Part shown: positions 7,614-15,761 of the stretch, in pieces | Layout of the letters: every line of letters begins with the position of its first letter | How positions within the stretch are numbered: the stretch's first letter is position 1 | NCBI GenBank assembly: GCA_034005145.1 | Contig: JAVEVH010000012.1 | Location: 1 to 17,674, forward strand | Direction of reading: 5' to 3' | Length of the DNA: 17,674 nucleotides | Source: JAVEVH01 sp034005145 | GTDB lineage: Bacteria; Patescibacteriota; Dojkabacteria; SC72 | Made by a program: the position numbers and the translations under genes | Notes under the pieces: generated by a model | The model's input: only the letters and a program-made list of their open reading frames with translations | What the model was told of the DNA's origin: nothing | The model's database searches: none

Positions 7614-9897
7614 TTATATCTGCTGGCTGAGTACTTTCTGTTTCAGTAGTGTCTTCACTCTCTGTTTGCTCAGTTTCTGTATCTGCTCCTAATTCAGTTA
7701 ATCCTTTTATAATACTGTCATATACATCACCACTATCTTGCTCATTAATTTCAAGTATCTGCTTTGCTGCCTCAAGATACTTTATAGCATTCTCTTTGTC
7801 TCCATTTTCACTTAATATATTCGCAGCTAATACTAATGATGGTACATGCTGACCGTTAATATTTAATACTGTGTTAAATGATGATAGTGCACTCTCATAA
7901 TCTTCTTGTATCATAAATAGCTGGCCTGCTTTATAGTATGAATCATAATCCAAAGGATTAATATTTACTGATGTTTGAAGTGCAGCTAAAGCATCCTCAC
8001 TGTAATCAGATAACCCAATACTCACTAATCCTAAGTAAACAGATGCTCTCGTATTCCAGTTAGCATAGGTAAGTGGAGATGTTGAGATAGCTTCTCTAGA
8101 GAGATCTATCGCAGTATTCTTCCAAAGAGAGACCTGTGACATAATAGCTTTCTTCTCTTCATCAGTAGCCTCACTATGTTGCTCACTTAATATATTGATT
8201 ATTTCCAACGATATTAAAGCTCCCTTTCTATTTATATATGGATCAGAAGGGTCATATCTTAAAGCTTTATCATAGTAACCAGCCATCCTTGTTAAGTACT
8301 CTTCTCTTATCTCTAATGTAATCTCTCCTTCATAATCCTGATATTTCAAATTCTGTTCAGCATTGTAAGATTCTGCTCTTACTACATATGCAACTCCAGC
8401 CATCTTTATTACTAAAAGTACTATACCTGCAGTAGCTACTAATGTAATTAATACTGTTAAGAACCAATTTACACTCTGTATTGTCTTATTAATATCTTTT
8501 GATACAGTACCTACATTCACTGCCCAGAACTTTAGTAAAAATTCCTCATTACTACCCTCTCTGTTACTGTAAACCAACAAAATTAATGTTGCTACAAATA
8601 GTAGGAAATATGTTAGGAAAGAGAAAGGCATAAAGAAGGATCCTATGAAGATGAACAGAGTATTTAGTGCTAGAAGTGCAGGTAAAATGGTTTTCTCTCC
8701 ACTACCTGAGGTAATCTCCTTTATTAAAACTTTTATAAATGTAAAACCTAAGAACAACCATACTATTACACCCAATAGACCTCTGTTTGCTAATACTGTA
8801 AGTATTTCATTTGATGCAGTAACAAAGCTTGTATTACCCAGTGCGATTGTAGCCTCAGTAGCAGGTCTAAATGCACTATACGCTATTGCGAATGAGTCAT
8901 TTCCTAATCCTACTAATCCTCTAAATATATCTCCCACTATTGATTCACTTGCTACTGACCATGATATATCAGAACCTAAACGGACTGGATTTAATACCGT
9001 AAATGATTCTCCTAATATTGATTCTCTAAATGATTCAAATTGGAACCCAATACTAAACCCTACTGCTAAGGCAGAGAATATAAAGATTAGGATAGGGATT
9101 ACTCTAAGCGATTTTTCTAATTTAACAAATAGTAAGAGACATAGAAGTATTACTACTACTAAAAATACAATAGGTACTAAGGCACCCTGGTTTACAGAGA
9201 ATATTGGCATAGACCCAAGGGAAAGTACTAATACTAATGCAGGCAATATTGTTGATTGATATTTCTTACCAAGTACATTGTGTATTACTAAGAAGATACT
9301 CAAAAGAGTAGTTATACCTGCAACCAACATTATCTCTTGGAAAGAGAATGTTAATGGTAAACCTACTACAAAGAAATCTTTTATATATGGTAACCAACCA
9401 AATACATTTACTTTTAATACTGAGAGAGCACTAACTAATAGTAGTACAGCTAAACCAACGGAGAGTGCTTCTACAGCTCTAATAATCTGTTTCTTCTTTT
9501 GTAAAATTCCTCTAACAAGATAAAAGAAGAGGAAAAGAAATATCATTACAAAAAATCCCCTACCTATTCTTCCATCATATCCCCACAATGATATCCATGA
9601 ATCTTGAGCAAATATAAAGGAGATAAGAAAAGATCCAAATAGTAATAGGAATACCTTATCAAAAGAGGATTTAATAATTGAAACTTTACCATCCCAAATC
9701 CATTTAACTACTTCAAGTAGTACAAGCACAGATGCAAGTATAATAAATACTAGACTCTTAATCTTCTCTGTTGAATCATATGGTAGTGGAATAACAAACC
9801 ATGGGATTAAGAATAGTGTGAAATACAGTATTCCCCTCTGGAGAGTAGAAACCATATCAAAAACCGAAGAAATAGGGGCTTTAATTTCTTTTGACAT
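7594..9897 (-). CDS. O-antigen ligase/polymerase-like membrane protein with C-terminal TPRs
   Basis: 767 residues, ATG at 9897. About 12 hydrophobic segments fill residues 20-445, with a further one at 476-505. A large loop at about 285-365 ends in NEILTVLANRGLLG (363-376), matching the N-x-x-L-x-x-x-x-x-x-G-x-x-G pattern of Wzy/WaaL-type O-antigen ligase proteins. Residues 540-720 are helical repeats, with TPR-like units clearest at 650-715 (for example YYKAGQLF...YESALSSFNTVLNIN). Residues 740-767 are a Thr/Glu-rich tail. The family joins or polymerises undecaprenyl-linked glycans outside the membrane; in some relatives it glycosylates proteins. Acceptor and donor cannot be told. The gene is monocistronic: the dnaK terminator lies upstream and its own terminator at 7540-7561. 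Confidence 0.85.
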   Translation of the reverse strand: MSKEIKAPISSVFDMVSTLQRGILYFTLFLIPWFVIPLPYDSTEKIKSLVFIILASVLVLLEVVKWIWDGKVSIIKSSFDKVFLLLFGSFLISFIFAQDSWISLWGYDGRIGRGFFVMIFLFLFFYLVRGILQKKKQIIRAVEALSVGLAVLLLVSALSVLKVNVFGWLPYIKDFFVVGLPLTFSFQEIMLVAGITTLLSIFLVIHNVLGKKYQSTILPALVLVLSLGSMPIFSVNQGALVPIVFLVVVILLCLLLFVKLEKSLRVIPILIFIFSALAVGFSIGFQFESFRESILGESFTVLNPVRLGSDISWSVASESIVGDIFRGLVGLGNDSFAIAYSAFRPATEATIALGNTSFVTASNEILTVLANRGLLGVIVWLFLGFTFIKVLIKEITSGSGEKTILPALLALNTLFIFIGSFFMPFSFLTYFLLFVATLILLVYSNREGSNEEFLLKFWAVNVGTVSKDINKTIQSVNWFLTVLITLVATAGIVLLVIKMAGVAYVVRAESYNAEQNLKYQDYEGEITLEIREEYLTRMAGYYDKALRYDPSDPYINRKGALISLEIINILSEQHSEATDEEKKAIMSQVSLWKNTAIDLSREAISTSPLTYANWNTRASVYLGLVSIGLSDYSEDALAALQTSVNINPLDYDSYYKAGQLFMIQEDYESALSSFNTVLNINGQHVPSLVLAANILSENGDKENAIKYLEAAKQILEINEQDSGDVYDSIIKGLTELGADTETEQTESEDTTETESTQPADITTEAQE

Positions 9898-9948
9898 ATT
9901 GGGACAGCATATATAAATTAATCTTGATTTATATATTAGCAGAAATCA

Positions 9949-9969
9949 AAGGGGGCTCCAAGCCCCCTT
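9949..9969 (-). terminator. Intrinsic terminator of hrcA-grpE-dnaK
   Basis: Stem of 9 bp, AAGGGGGCT (9949-9957) and AGCCCCCTT (9961-9969), with a 3-base loop. On the minus strand it follows the dnaK stop by 7 bp and leads into TGATTTCT after the final TT. It is GC-rich and unusually stable for this AT-rich sequence. Confidence 0.85.
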
Positions 9970-9976
9970 CAATATT

Positions 9977-11911
9977 TTAATCGTCTACTACTTCCCCTTC
10001 TTTTACTTCTTCTTTATCATCGTCGTCCTCTTCTTTTTTATCCTTCTCCTTACCCTCTTTCTCTTCATCCTTTTCTTCTTTCTTCTCTGCTGATTCTTTT
10101 GAAGCTTTCTCATACATCTTCTTACTTACCTCTTGCATATCTGTAGTTAGACTCTGTACTTTCTTATCTAATTCTTCAGAATCGTAATCATCCTTTTCTA
10201 TTAACTTTTTAACTTCTTCTACACCCTCTTCTAATTTCTTCTTATCATCCTCATCTATTTTATCTCCGTTCTCTTTAATTAATTTCTCTATATTAAAGCA
10301 TAGGGAGTCAGCATTATTTCTCTTCTCTATTCTCTCTTTCTTCTCCTTATCTTCCTGCGCATGTTTAGTAGCATCTTCTACCATCTTTTCTATTTCTTCA
10401 TCCTTAAGTCCTGTAGATGCTGTAATAGTGATTTTCTGCTCTTTGTTAGTAGCTAAGTCCTTAGCATTTACATTTAAAATACCATTAGCATCGATAGTGA
10501 ATGTTACTTCAATCTGAGGTACACCTCTTGGTGCAGGTGGTATACCATCTAAGATAAACCTACCTAATGTCTTATTATCCTCTGCCATTTCTCTCTCTCC
10601 CTGAAGAATATGTATCTCTACTCCTGGTTGATTATCTGCAGCAGTACTAAATACTTGCTTCTTTTCTACAGGAATAGTGGTATTTCTCTCTATTAATTTT
10701 GTCATAACTCCACCTAAGGTTTCTAGACCTAATGATAAAGGTGTTACATCTAATAGAGTAATATCTTTTACATCACCACCAAGTACACCTCCTTGAACAG
10801 CAGCTCCAATTGCTACTACTTCATCAGGGTTTACACTCTTATTTGGTTCTTTACCAAATATCTCTTTTACTTTTTTAATAACAGCAGGCATTCTTGTCAT
10901 ACCTCCTACGAGTAATACTTGGTCTATCTCTTCCTTAGTTACCTTTGCATCTTTAATAGCTTTCTCACATGGCTTTGCAGTACTGTCTATTAAATCAGAG
11001 GTTAACTTTTCTAAATCTGCTCTACTCATCTTTACCTTAAGATGCTTTGGACCACTAGATGTAGCAGTAATATATGGAATATTTATTTCTGTTTCCTCAG
11101 ATGTAGATAACTCTATCTTAGCTTTCTCTGCTGCCTCCTTTAATCTCTGAAGAGCAGTCCTATCATCCTTAAGATCTACTCCATCACTTTCTTTGAACTC
11201 TTTAGCTAGTTTGTCGATAATCTTTTGGTCAAAGTCATCACCACCTAAATGTGTATCTCCATTTGTTGAGAGTACTTCAAATACTCCATCTCCAATTTCT
11301 AAAATAGAGATATCAAATGTACCACCACCTAAATCAAAGATAGCAATTTTTTCATCCTTATGATTATCTAACCCATATGCTAGAGCTGCTGCCGTTGGTT
11401 CATTTACAATTCTTTTTACCTCTAAACCTGCTATCTTACCTGCATCCTTAGTTGCTTGTCTTTGAGAATCATCAAAGTAGGCAGGTACAGTAATTACAGC
11501 CTCTGTAACTTTCTCACCAAGAAATTCTTCTGCATCCTTTTTCATCTTTGCTAATATCTTTGCAGATATCTCTTGAGGGGTATACCATTTGTCCCCCATC
11601 TTTACCTCTACTCCATCACTTTTTGATTTTCTCATTTCAAATGGTAGTAAGTCCCTATCCTTTTGAACCTCTGGGTCATCCCAAGGTCTACCTATTAATC
11701 TCTTAACAGAGTATATTGTTCCTTCAGGATTAGTTACTGCTTGATTTTTAGCAGGAGCACCAACTAAGGTTTCTCCTTTCTCATCAGTTGCAACTACAGA
11801 TGGTGTTAATCTCCCACCCTGAGAGTTTGCAATGATATTAGGTTTACCACCAGACATATATGCCATAGCACTGTTGGTTGTTCCTAAGTCTATTCCTATT
11901 ATTTTACTCAT
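9977..11911 (-). CDS. dnaK: Hsp70 chaperone DnaK
   Basis: 644 residues, full length. An ATP-driven chaperone that works with GrpE and DnaJ. Motifs in order: IGIDLGTTNS (5-14), phosphate-binding loop; VTEAVITVPAYFDDSQRQAT (135-154); IFDLGGGTFDISILEIGDG (191-209); LLVGGMTRMP (333-342); linker LLDVTPLSLG (386-395); substrate domain with GIPPAPRGVPQIEVTF (456-471) and DANGILNV (474-481); helical lid from about 505. Residues 610-644 form a Lys/Glu/Asp-rich tail ending EGEVVDD. The long segment at 80-105 is the insert present in Gram-negative-type DnaK and missing in Firmicutes. The gene is third in the HrcA-controlled operon, 18 bp after grpE. No dnaJ follows. Confidence 0.99.
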   Translation of the reverse strand: MSKIIGIDLGTTNSAMAYMSGGKPNIIANSQGGRLTPSVVATDEKGETLVGAPAKNQAVTNPEGTIYSVKRLIGRPWDDPEVQKDRDLLPFEMRKSKSDGVEVKMGDKWYTPQEISAKILAKMKKDAEEFLGEKVTEAVITVPAYFDDSQRQATKDAGKIAGLEVKRIVNEPTAAALAYGLDNHKDEKIAIFDLGGGTFDISILEIGDGVFEVLSTNGDTHLGGDDFDQKIIDKLAKEFKESDGVDLKDDRTALQRLKEAAEKAKIELSTSEETEINIPYITATSSGPKHLKVKMSRADLEKLTSDLIDSTAKPCEKAIKDAKVTKEEIDQVLLVGGMTRMPAVIKKVKEIFGKEPNKSVNPDEVVAIGAAVQGGVLGGDVKDITLLDVTPLSLGLETLGGVMTKLIERNTTIPVEKKQVFSTAADNQPGVEIHILQGEREMAEDNKTLGRFILDGIPPAPRGVPQIEVTFTIDANGILNVNAKDLATNKEQKITITASTGLKDEEIEKMVEDATKHAQEDKEKKERIEKRNNADSLCFNIEKLIKENGDKIDEDDKKKLEEGVEEVKKLIEKDDYDSEELDKKVQSLTTDMQEVSKKMYEKASKESAEKKEEKDEEKEGKEKDKKEEDDDDKEEVKEGEVVDD

Positions 11912-11929
11912 TTTAATATTATTAAAAAA

Positions 11930-12481
11930 TTATTTACTTTTAGTTACTACAACCCTTGAAGGTCGTATAACGGTATCATCTAATATATATCCAGGCTGTA
12001 TTACATCGTATATTACACCTGGTACTTCTCCCTCTATTACACTTAATGCTTCATGTATATTTGGTTCAAACTTACTTCCTTTTTCAGGTAGGTATTTTTT
12101 AAGACCAATCTCTTCTAAACTCTTTTCTAAATTACTTAAGATCTCTACAACACCATTAGCCCATGATTCACTCTGTTGATCAAATTTAATCTCCTCTTTA
12201 CTTCTTACAGCCATAGTTAAATCATCAACTATTGGTATCAACTTCTCTGCTAATCCTTTTCTTGATTGCATATATAAAAGTGTTAACCTTTTCTGAGTAT
12301 TAGCTTCTAAGTTTTGGTAATCTGCTAATGCTCTCTTTAACTGATTAACTATCTCTAGCTTCTCATCCTCTACCTTATCTATAGTGAGAGCTAACTCTTC
12401 TATACTACTTTTTAATTCCTCTATTTCTTTAGTTTCGGTCTTTTTCTCTGTAACACTTTTTGTGTTTTTGATATTTTTCAT
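11930..12481 (-). CDS. grpE: Nucleotide exchange factor GrpE
   Basis: 183 residues from the ATG at 12481, 20 bp after the hrcA stop. A start at 12511 would overlap hrcA and add ten residues (MELKYIYQYC) that do not look like GrpE, so it is less likely. GrpE releases ADP from DnaK as a homodimer. The sequence shows a charged N-terminus, a long coiled-coil helix (about 20-85: EIEELKSS...LALTIDKVEDEKLEIVNQLKRALADYQNLEA), a four-helix segment, and the beta domain with FEPNIHEALSVI, VIQPGYILDDTVIRPSRVVV near the C-terminus. Length is normal. It is the second gene of the operon and has no Shine-Dalgarno sequence. Confidence 0.97.
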   Translation of the reverse strand: MKNIKNTKSVTEKKTETKEIEELKSSIEELALTIDKVEDEKLEIVNQLKRALADYQNLEANTQKRLTLLYMQSRKGLAEKLIPIVDDLTMAVRSKEEIKFDQQSESWANGVVEILSNLEKSLEEIGLKKYLPEKGSKFEPNIHEALSVIEGEVPGVIYDVIQPGYILDDTVIRPSRVVVTKSK

Positions 12482-12501
12482 ACAGTATTGATATATATAT
12501 T

Positions 12502-13230
12502 TTAACTCCAACCTCTCATAGCGTTCTTCATAGAGGATTGAACCTCTCTAAGAGCTGGAATACTTCTAGCGTAATCCATTCTCTTAGAACCTAGTATTCC
12601 AATATGGGCATTAGTAGAATCCCAGAATGGTAAGGTAGTAAATACCATTGAACACTCTCCTAGTCCCTTTATACCGGATTCTTCACCAATTACTAGGGAT
12701 ACTCCTGAACCACTATATTTCCTCATCATATTATTTAAGAAATCACTATCTTCTAATATATTTATTACTCTTTGTAGTTTCTCCCATTCTCTTAGTTCTT
12801 CATATTTAAAGAGATTAGAGATACCCCAATACCTAGATATATTATCTATTACAATGAAAGCTACCGATTCTGTTTCTTCAGAGAGTATTCTTAATATTGC
12901 ATTAACTACTGACTCCTTAGAAAACCTATCTCTAAATATTCCTTGTCTAATTTCTACAGTAATTAATGGATTTAAAGAACTACTACCCAATATATTACTT
13001 ACATACATTCTTAATGCTTGATCAGTTGGATATCTACCAGATGATATATGACTTTTTTCTAGTAATCCTAATTCCATTAACTTAGCCATTTCATTTCTTA
13101 CAGTAGCTGAGCTAACTCCTAATTTATATTTTTCTAAAAGAGCTAAAGATCCTACTTCATCTGCATTACTCATAAATTCCCTAATGATTGCCATTAATAT
13201 TTCTCTCTGTCTTTCTGTTATAGTTTGCAT
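12502..13230 (-). CDS. hrcA: Heat-inducible transcription repressor HrcA, short form
   Basis: 242 residues, against about 340 for typical HrcA. Residues 1-75 form the winged helix with the family motifs QREILMAII, SSATVRNEMAKLMELGLLEKSH and SGRYPTDQALRMYV. The C-terminal GAF-like part keeps LGSKRMDYARSIPALREV (about 214-231), matching the usual GPxRMdY stretch. The middle is shortened, so the inserted dimerisation domain seen in longer HrcA is probably reduced or absent. The protein binds CIRCE operators and is kept active by GroEL in studied bacteria. It is the first gene of hrcA-grpE-dnaK, starting one base from its own CIRCE (13232-13258), which implies autoregulation. Confidence 0.96.
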   Translation of the reverse strand: MQTITERQREILMAIIREFMSNADEVGSLALLEKYKLGVSSATVRNEMAKLMELGLLEKSHISSGRYPTDQALRMYVSNILGSSSLNPLITVEIRQGIFRDRFSKESVVNAILRILSEETESVAFIVIDNISRYWGISNLFKYEELREWEKLQRVINILEDSDFLNNMMRKYSGSGVSLVIGEESGIKGLGECSMVFTTLPFWDSTNAHIGILGSKRMDYARSIPALREVQSSMKNAMRGWS

Positions 13231-13231
13231 A

Positions 13232-13258
13232 TTAGCACTCTTTAAGGTTATCTGCTAA
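13232..13258 (-). promoter_or_regulatory. CIRCE operator of hrcA-grpE-dnaK
   Basis: Plus strand TTAGCACTC, nine bases, ATCTGCTAA. The first arm matches the consensus 9/9 and the second 6/9; the core TTAGCA-N15-TGCTAA is the same as in the groES copy. It covers the predicted transcription start and lies directly before the hrcA start codon. Confidence 0.93.
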
Positions 13259-13259
13259 G

Positions 13260-13288
13260 AGTATATGGGTAAATTTAAAATGTGTCAA
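13260..13288 (-). promoter_or_regulatory. hrcA promoter, sigma70-type
   Basis: On the minus strand TTGACA (13288-13283), 17-bp spacer, TATACT (13265-13260). The predicted start near 13253 falls in the CIRCE, giving a leader of about 23 bases. Only 52 bp separate the -35 box from the divergent plus-strand gene at 13341. Confidence 0.9.
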
Positions 13289-13340
13289 TAATTTGTATAT
13301 CTTTTTTAAAATGTATAGAATAAATTAATAATTTCAAATT

Positions 13341-14012
13341 ATGTTTATTATGGATTTAACAGAAAACAAACCTTTTGGCACACCACAATCTTCATATGAT
13401 CCTCAGAAAACTACAGAAGAGATAGTGAGAGAAAAATCAAAAGAGGTAATTAAGAAGTTAGAGAATGAATTTTCTGATACAGCATTGTGTCAGAGAAGAT
13501 ATCGTGTAATAAGAGATGAGGATACTGGGAAAACTCTCATTAATGAAACCTTTGCAGTATTTCCTGTTCCCCTTTTAGAAGAAAACGGAGAGAGGAAAAT
13601 ATATAAAAGATTGATAGCAACAGAATTTGGAATGCGTGTTCTAAAAACAACTGAAAAATTTGAGGAAAGCATTCAAAATCAATATGGTGGAGTCATTGGC
13701 ACTCTCCCAGACTATTATAAACATGGATCTGATTCTTCAAAGGAAAGCCTACAATTGGGAAATATGCGTGAAGATGAGAAAAGATTTACTCTAGATCAGC
13801 AAAATGGAGAGTATGGAACTTTAGAGAGAGCTACAACAGAAGATATAAAGGATATTATTCAGTACACAAGAGAGAAGGCAGAGGAAATAAGAGAGCTTCG
13901 AAACAAAGAGAAGGAAGAAGCAATAGCCAATACTCCTGCATATATTCCAGAAAAGACTGAAAATGAGAAGAGAATGGATGACTTAGATGCTCTAAATTCT
14001 ATAGACTTCTAA
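13341..14012 (+). CDS. Uncharacterised cytosolic protein with deviating arginine codons
   Basis: 223 residues from ATG 13341; ATG 13350 gives 220 and is equally possible. I do not recognise a family. No signal peptide, membrane segment or catalytic motif is visible. Residues 20-45 and 165-200 are charged and helical in character (DIKDIIQYTREKAEEIRELR), probably coiled coil. The middle (45-110) contains a beta-prone stretch with FAVFPVPLLEENGERKIYKR. The composition is strongly hydrophilic. Four of 15 Arg codons are CGN (three CGT, one CGA), while L25 and the glycosyltransferase downstream use AGA or AGG in every Arg I checked. This could reflect more recent acquisition. It is divergent from hrcA. 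The coding call rests on length, a good start and codon-like composition. Confidence 0.7.
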   Translation: MFIMDLTENKPFGTPQSSYDPQKTTEEIVREKSKEVIKKLENEFSDTALCQRRYRVIRDEDTGKTLINETFAVFPVPLLEENGERKIYKRLIATEFGMRVLKTTEKFEESIQNQYGGVIGTLPDYYKHGSDSSKESLQLGNMREDEKRFTLDQQNGEYGTLERATTEDIKDIIQYTREKAEEIRELRNKEKEEAIANTPAYIPEKTENEKRMDDLDALNSIDF

Positions 14013-14047
14013 AGTTTACACATGCTTCCAAAAAGTCCCTTTTCTTA

Positions 14048-14076
14048 TTGATTAATCACTTTATCTTTGCTATACT
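14048..14076 (+). promoter_or_regulatory. rplY promoter with extended -10
   Basis: TTGATT (14048-14053), 17-bp spacer, TATACT (14071-14076) preceded by TGC, an extended -10. Transcription should start near 14083, only about four bases before the ATG at 14087, so the mRNA would be almost leaderless. This placement also shows that the in-frame ATG at 14048 is not the real start. Confidence 0.75.
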
Positions 14077-14086
14077 TTCACTCGTT

Positions 14087-14737
14087 ATGGAAAAACTAAC
14101 ACTACAAAAAAGAGAAATTACTGGTAAGAAGGTAAAGAATCTTAAAAAAGAAGGATTAACACCAGCAGTAGTATATAACTCTAAAGGAGAATCTAGAAAT
14201 GTCTCTATTGATTCATCTGATGCAGATTGGTTATACAGAAATACAACCTCTACTACAATCTTAGATACTGAGTTTGGAAAAGATACCTTTAAATCTTTAG
14301 TTAAGGAATTTGGTATTAATCCAGTAACAGAGGAAATTAATCATGTATCTCTTTTTGAAATAGATGAGAAAGCTTCAATGGTATTTACAATTCCATTTAG
14401 ATTAGTAGGTGTATCTCCAGCAGTTAAGAATAACTTAGGAGTATTGATTAATGTATTAGATAGTATTGATGTTAAGTGTCAATTAGCAAAATTACAACCT
14501 GATATTGAAATAGATATTTCTAATCTAACACACCCAGGACAAACTATTAATGTTGATGATATTAAATTACCAGAGGGTATGTCATTAATAAATGATGATC
14601 AAGCTAGTGCAGCTATTGTTACCATTACCGAAGCACAAAAGATTGAAGAAGTAGAACCAGTAGTAGCAGAGGGTGAGGAAGAAGTTGTAGAGGGAGAAGA
14701 GGGTGCAGAGGGTACAGAAGAATCAGCTACAGAGTAA
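14087..14737 (+). CDS. rplY: Large ribosomal subunit protein bL25, long CTC-type
   Basis: 216 residues from ATG 14087. An upstream in-frame ATG at 14048 is rejected because it lies in the promoter and adds a hydrophobic leader foreign to L25. L25 binds 5S rRNA in the 50S subunit. Family features are the N-terminal LQKREITGKKVKNLKKEGLTPAVVY (residues 5-29), the 5S-binding beta-barrel half, then the C-terminal TL5/CTC domain with LTHPGQTINVDDIKLPEGMSL (about 146-166). The last 30 residues are an acidic Glu/Val-rich tail. It is longer than the 94-residue E. coli protein, as in CTC-type homologues. A glycosyltransferase follows after 40 bp. Confidence 0.95.
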   Translation: MEKLTLQKREITGKKVKNLKKEGLTPAVVYNSKGESRNVSIDSSDADWLYRNTTSTTILDTEFGKDTFKSLVKEFGINPVTEEINHVSLFEIDEKASMVFTIPFRLVGVSPAVKNNLGVLINVLDSIDVKCQLAKLQPDIEIDISNLTHPGQTINVDDIKLPEGMSLINDDQASAAIVTITEAQKIEEVEPVVAEGEEEVVEGEEGAEGTEESATE

Positions 14738-14777
14738 GTCATATTCCTTTTTATACTTTTTTGTATGATAATCTACA

Positions 14778-15716
14778 ATGATATCCATTATTATTACATC
14801 TTGGAAAGAACCTAATACCATTGCTAAATGTATTAGATGTATAGCAGATAGAAAGTATTCTGGATTAAAAGATGACTTTGAAATATTACAACTATCCCCA
14901 GATAAAGAGACATTAGATGCAGGATTAAAGGAAGCAAATACTCTTTCTTTATCTAAGAGTGAATATATACAGATACAAGATCCCCAAAAAGGTAAACCGT
15001 ATGCTTTAAAATTAGCATTAAAAGAAGCTAAGGGAGAGATTTTAATATTTACAGATGGTGATACATATTTTGAAAGAGACGCTATTAAATACCTCTTACA
15101 ACCATTCGAAGATAAAGAAATATATGGGGTAAGTGGTAGACCAGTATCAGATGATAGTAAGGATAATATGATGGGATATTGGGGTAATCTTCTCTCTGAT
15201 TCAGGTCATCACAGAAGGAGTAAACAGTTAGAAAGAGTAAATGGTAAGGGATATTACAAAAGTAATGAGAACTTCTTTCCTATGAGTGGATATATTATGG
15301 CTATTAGGAAGATGAATATAGAGATACCTAACGATGTACTCTCCGATGATGCGTATATATCCTACTCCATTAGGAATATGGATAAACAGATTGGGTACGC
15401 ACCTAAAGCTAAATGCTATGTTAAATATCCTACTACTCTTACTGACTATTACAAACAGAAAGTAAGATCTATTGGGGGTTTTATTCAATTAAAAAGATAT
15501 GGGGTATTTAAAAAGGATAGACAGAGTAGAAGTTTCTTAATAGAGTTACCATATGCTTTCTTTGTATTAAAATATCCAAAAAATCTTAAAGAATTCATAT
15601 GGTCTCTTACTCTATTCCCTGTAAGACTATTTACTTGGATAAGGATATATTGGGAGAGAGTCATTATTAAAAAAGATTTCTCTAAAACCTGGGTTAGAAT
15701 AGAGAGTACTAAATAA
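14778..15716 (+). CDS. Family 2 glycosyltransferase (GT-A fold)
   Basis: 312 residues. The N-terminus SIIITSWKEPNTI is the usual GT2 first strand. DGD at 93-95 is the metal and nucleotide-sugar binding DxD. SDDAY (189-193) holds the probable catalytic Asp, and QKVRS (227-231) resembles the processive QxxRW motif. Residues 253-295 contain one or two hydrophobic segments (FLIELPYAFFVLKYP; WSLTLFPVRLFTWIRIYW), so the protein is likely membrane-associated. Sugar donor and acceptor are unknown. It may add a building block for the surface glycan handled by the ligase-like protein at 7594-9897; that link is inferred. A TATGAT at 14764-14769 gives a possible own promoter with a near-leaderless start. 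No Shine-Dalgarno sequence precedes the ATG. Confidence 0.9.
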   Translation: MISIIITSWKEPNTIAKCIRCIADRKYSGLKDDFEILQLSPDKETLDAGLKEANTLSLSKSEYIQIQDPQKGKPYALKLALKEAKGEILIFTDGDTYFERDAIKYLLQPFEDKEIYGVSGRPVSDDSKDNMMGYWGNLLSDSGHHRRSKQLERVNGKGYYKSNENFFPMSGYIMAIRKMNIEIPNDVLSDDAYISYSIRNMDKQIGYAPKAKCYVKYPTTLTDYYKQKVRSIGGFIQLKRYGVFKKDRQSRSFLIELPYAFFVLKYPKNLKEFIWSLTLFPVRLFTWIRIYWERVIIKKDFSKTWVRIESTK

Positions 15717-15717
15717 A

Positions 15718-15739
15718 AAAGGAAGGGTAACCTTCCTTT
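15718..15739. terminator. Shared hairpin terminator between glycosyltransferase and rpsG
   Basis: A 9-bp stem, AAAGGAAGG (15718-15726) and CCTTCCTTT (15731-15739), with a 4-base loop. On the minus strand the stem continues into a T run (15715-15720 are all A on the plus strand), making a good terminator for the rpoC-rpsL-rpsG unit. On the plus strand the T tract is short, so it also gives a weaker stop for the glycosyltransferase. The two convergent stops lie 45 bp apart. Confidence 0.83.
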
Positions 15740-15761
15740 CTCAATCATATTTAAAAGCGTA

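Noticed and set aside
8645..9259. A 204-codon plus-strand reading frame
   Set aside because: It is entirely antisense to the ligase-like membrane gene, has no recognisable domain, and its composition mirrors the complement of the hydrophobic codons.
9936..9941. TTAGCA half-site upstream of the ligase-like gene, as a third CIRCE
   Set aside because: No TGCTAA arm follows at the required 15-base spacing, so it is only a chance half-site.
14031..14043. Possible terminator after the uncharacterised gene (AAAAG, three bases, CTTTT)
   Set aside because: A five-pair, mostly A-T stem is too weak, and it is common by chance in this AT-rich DNA.
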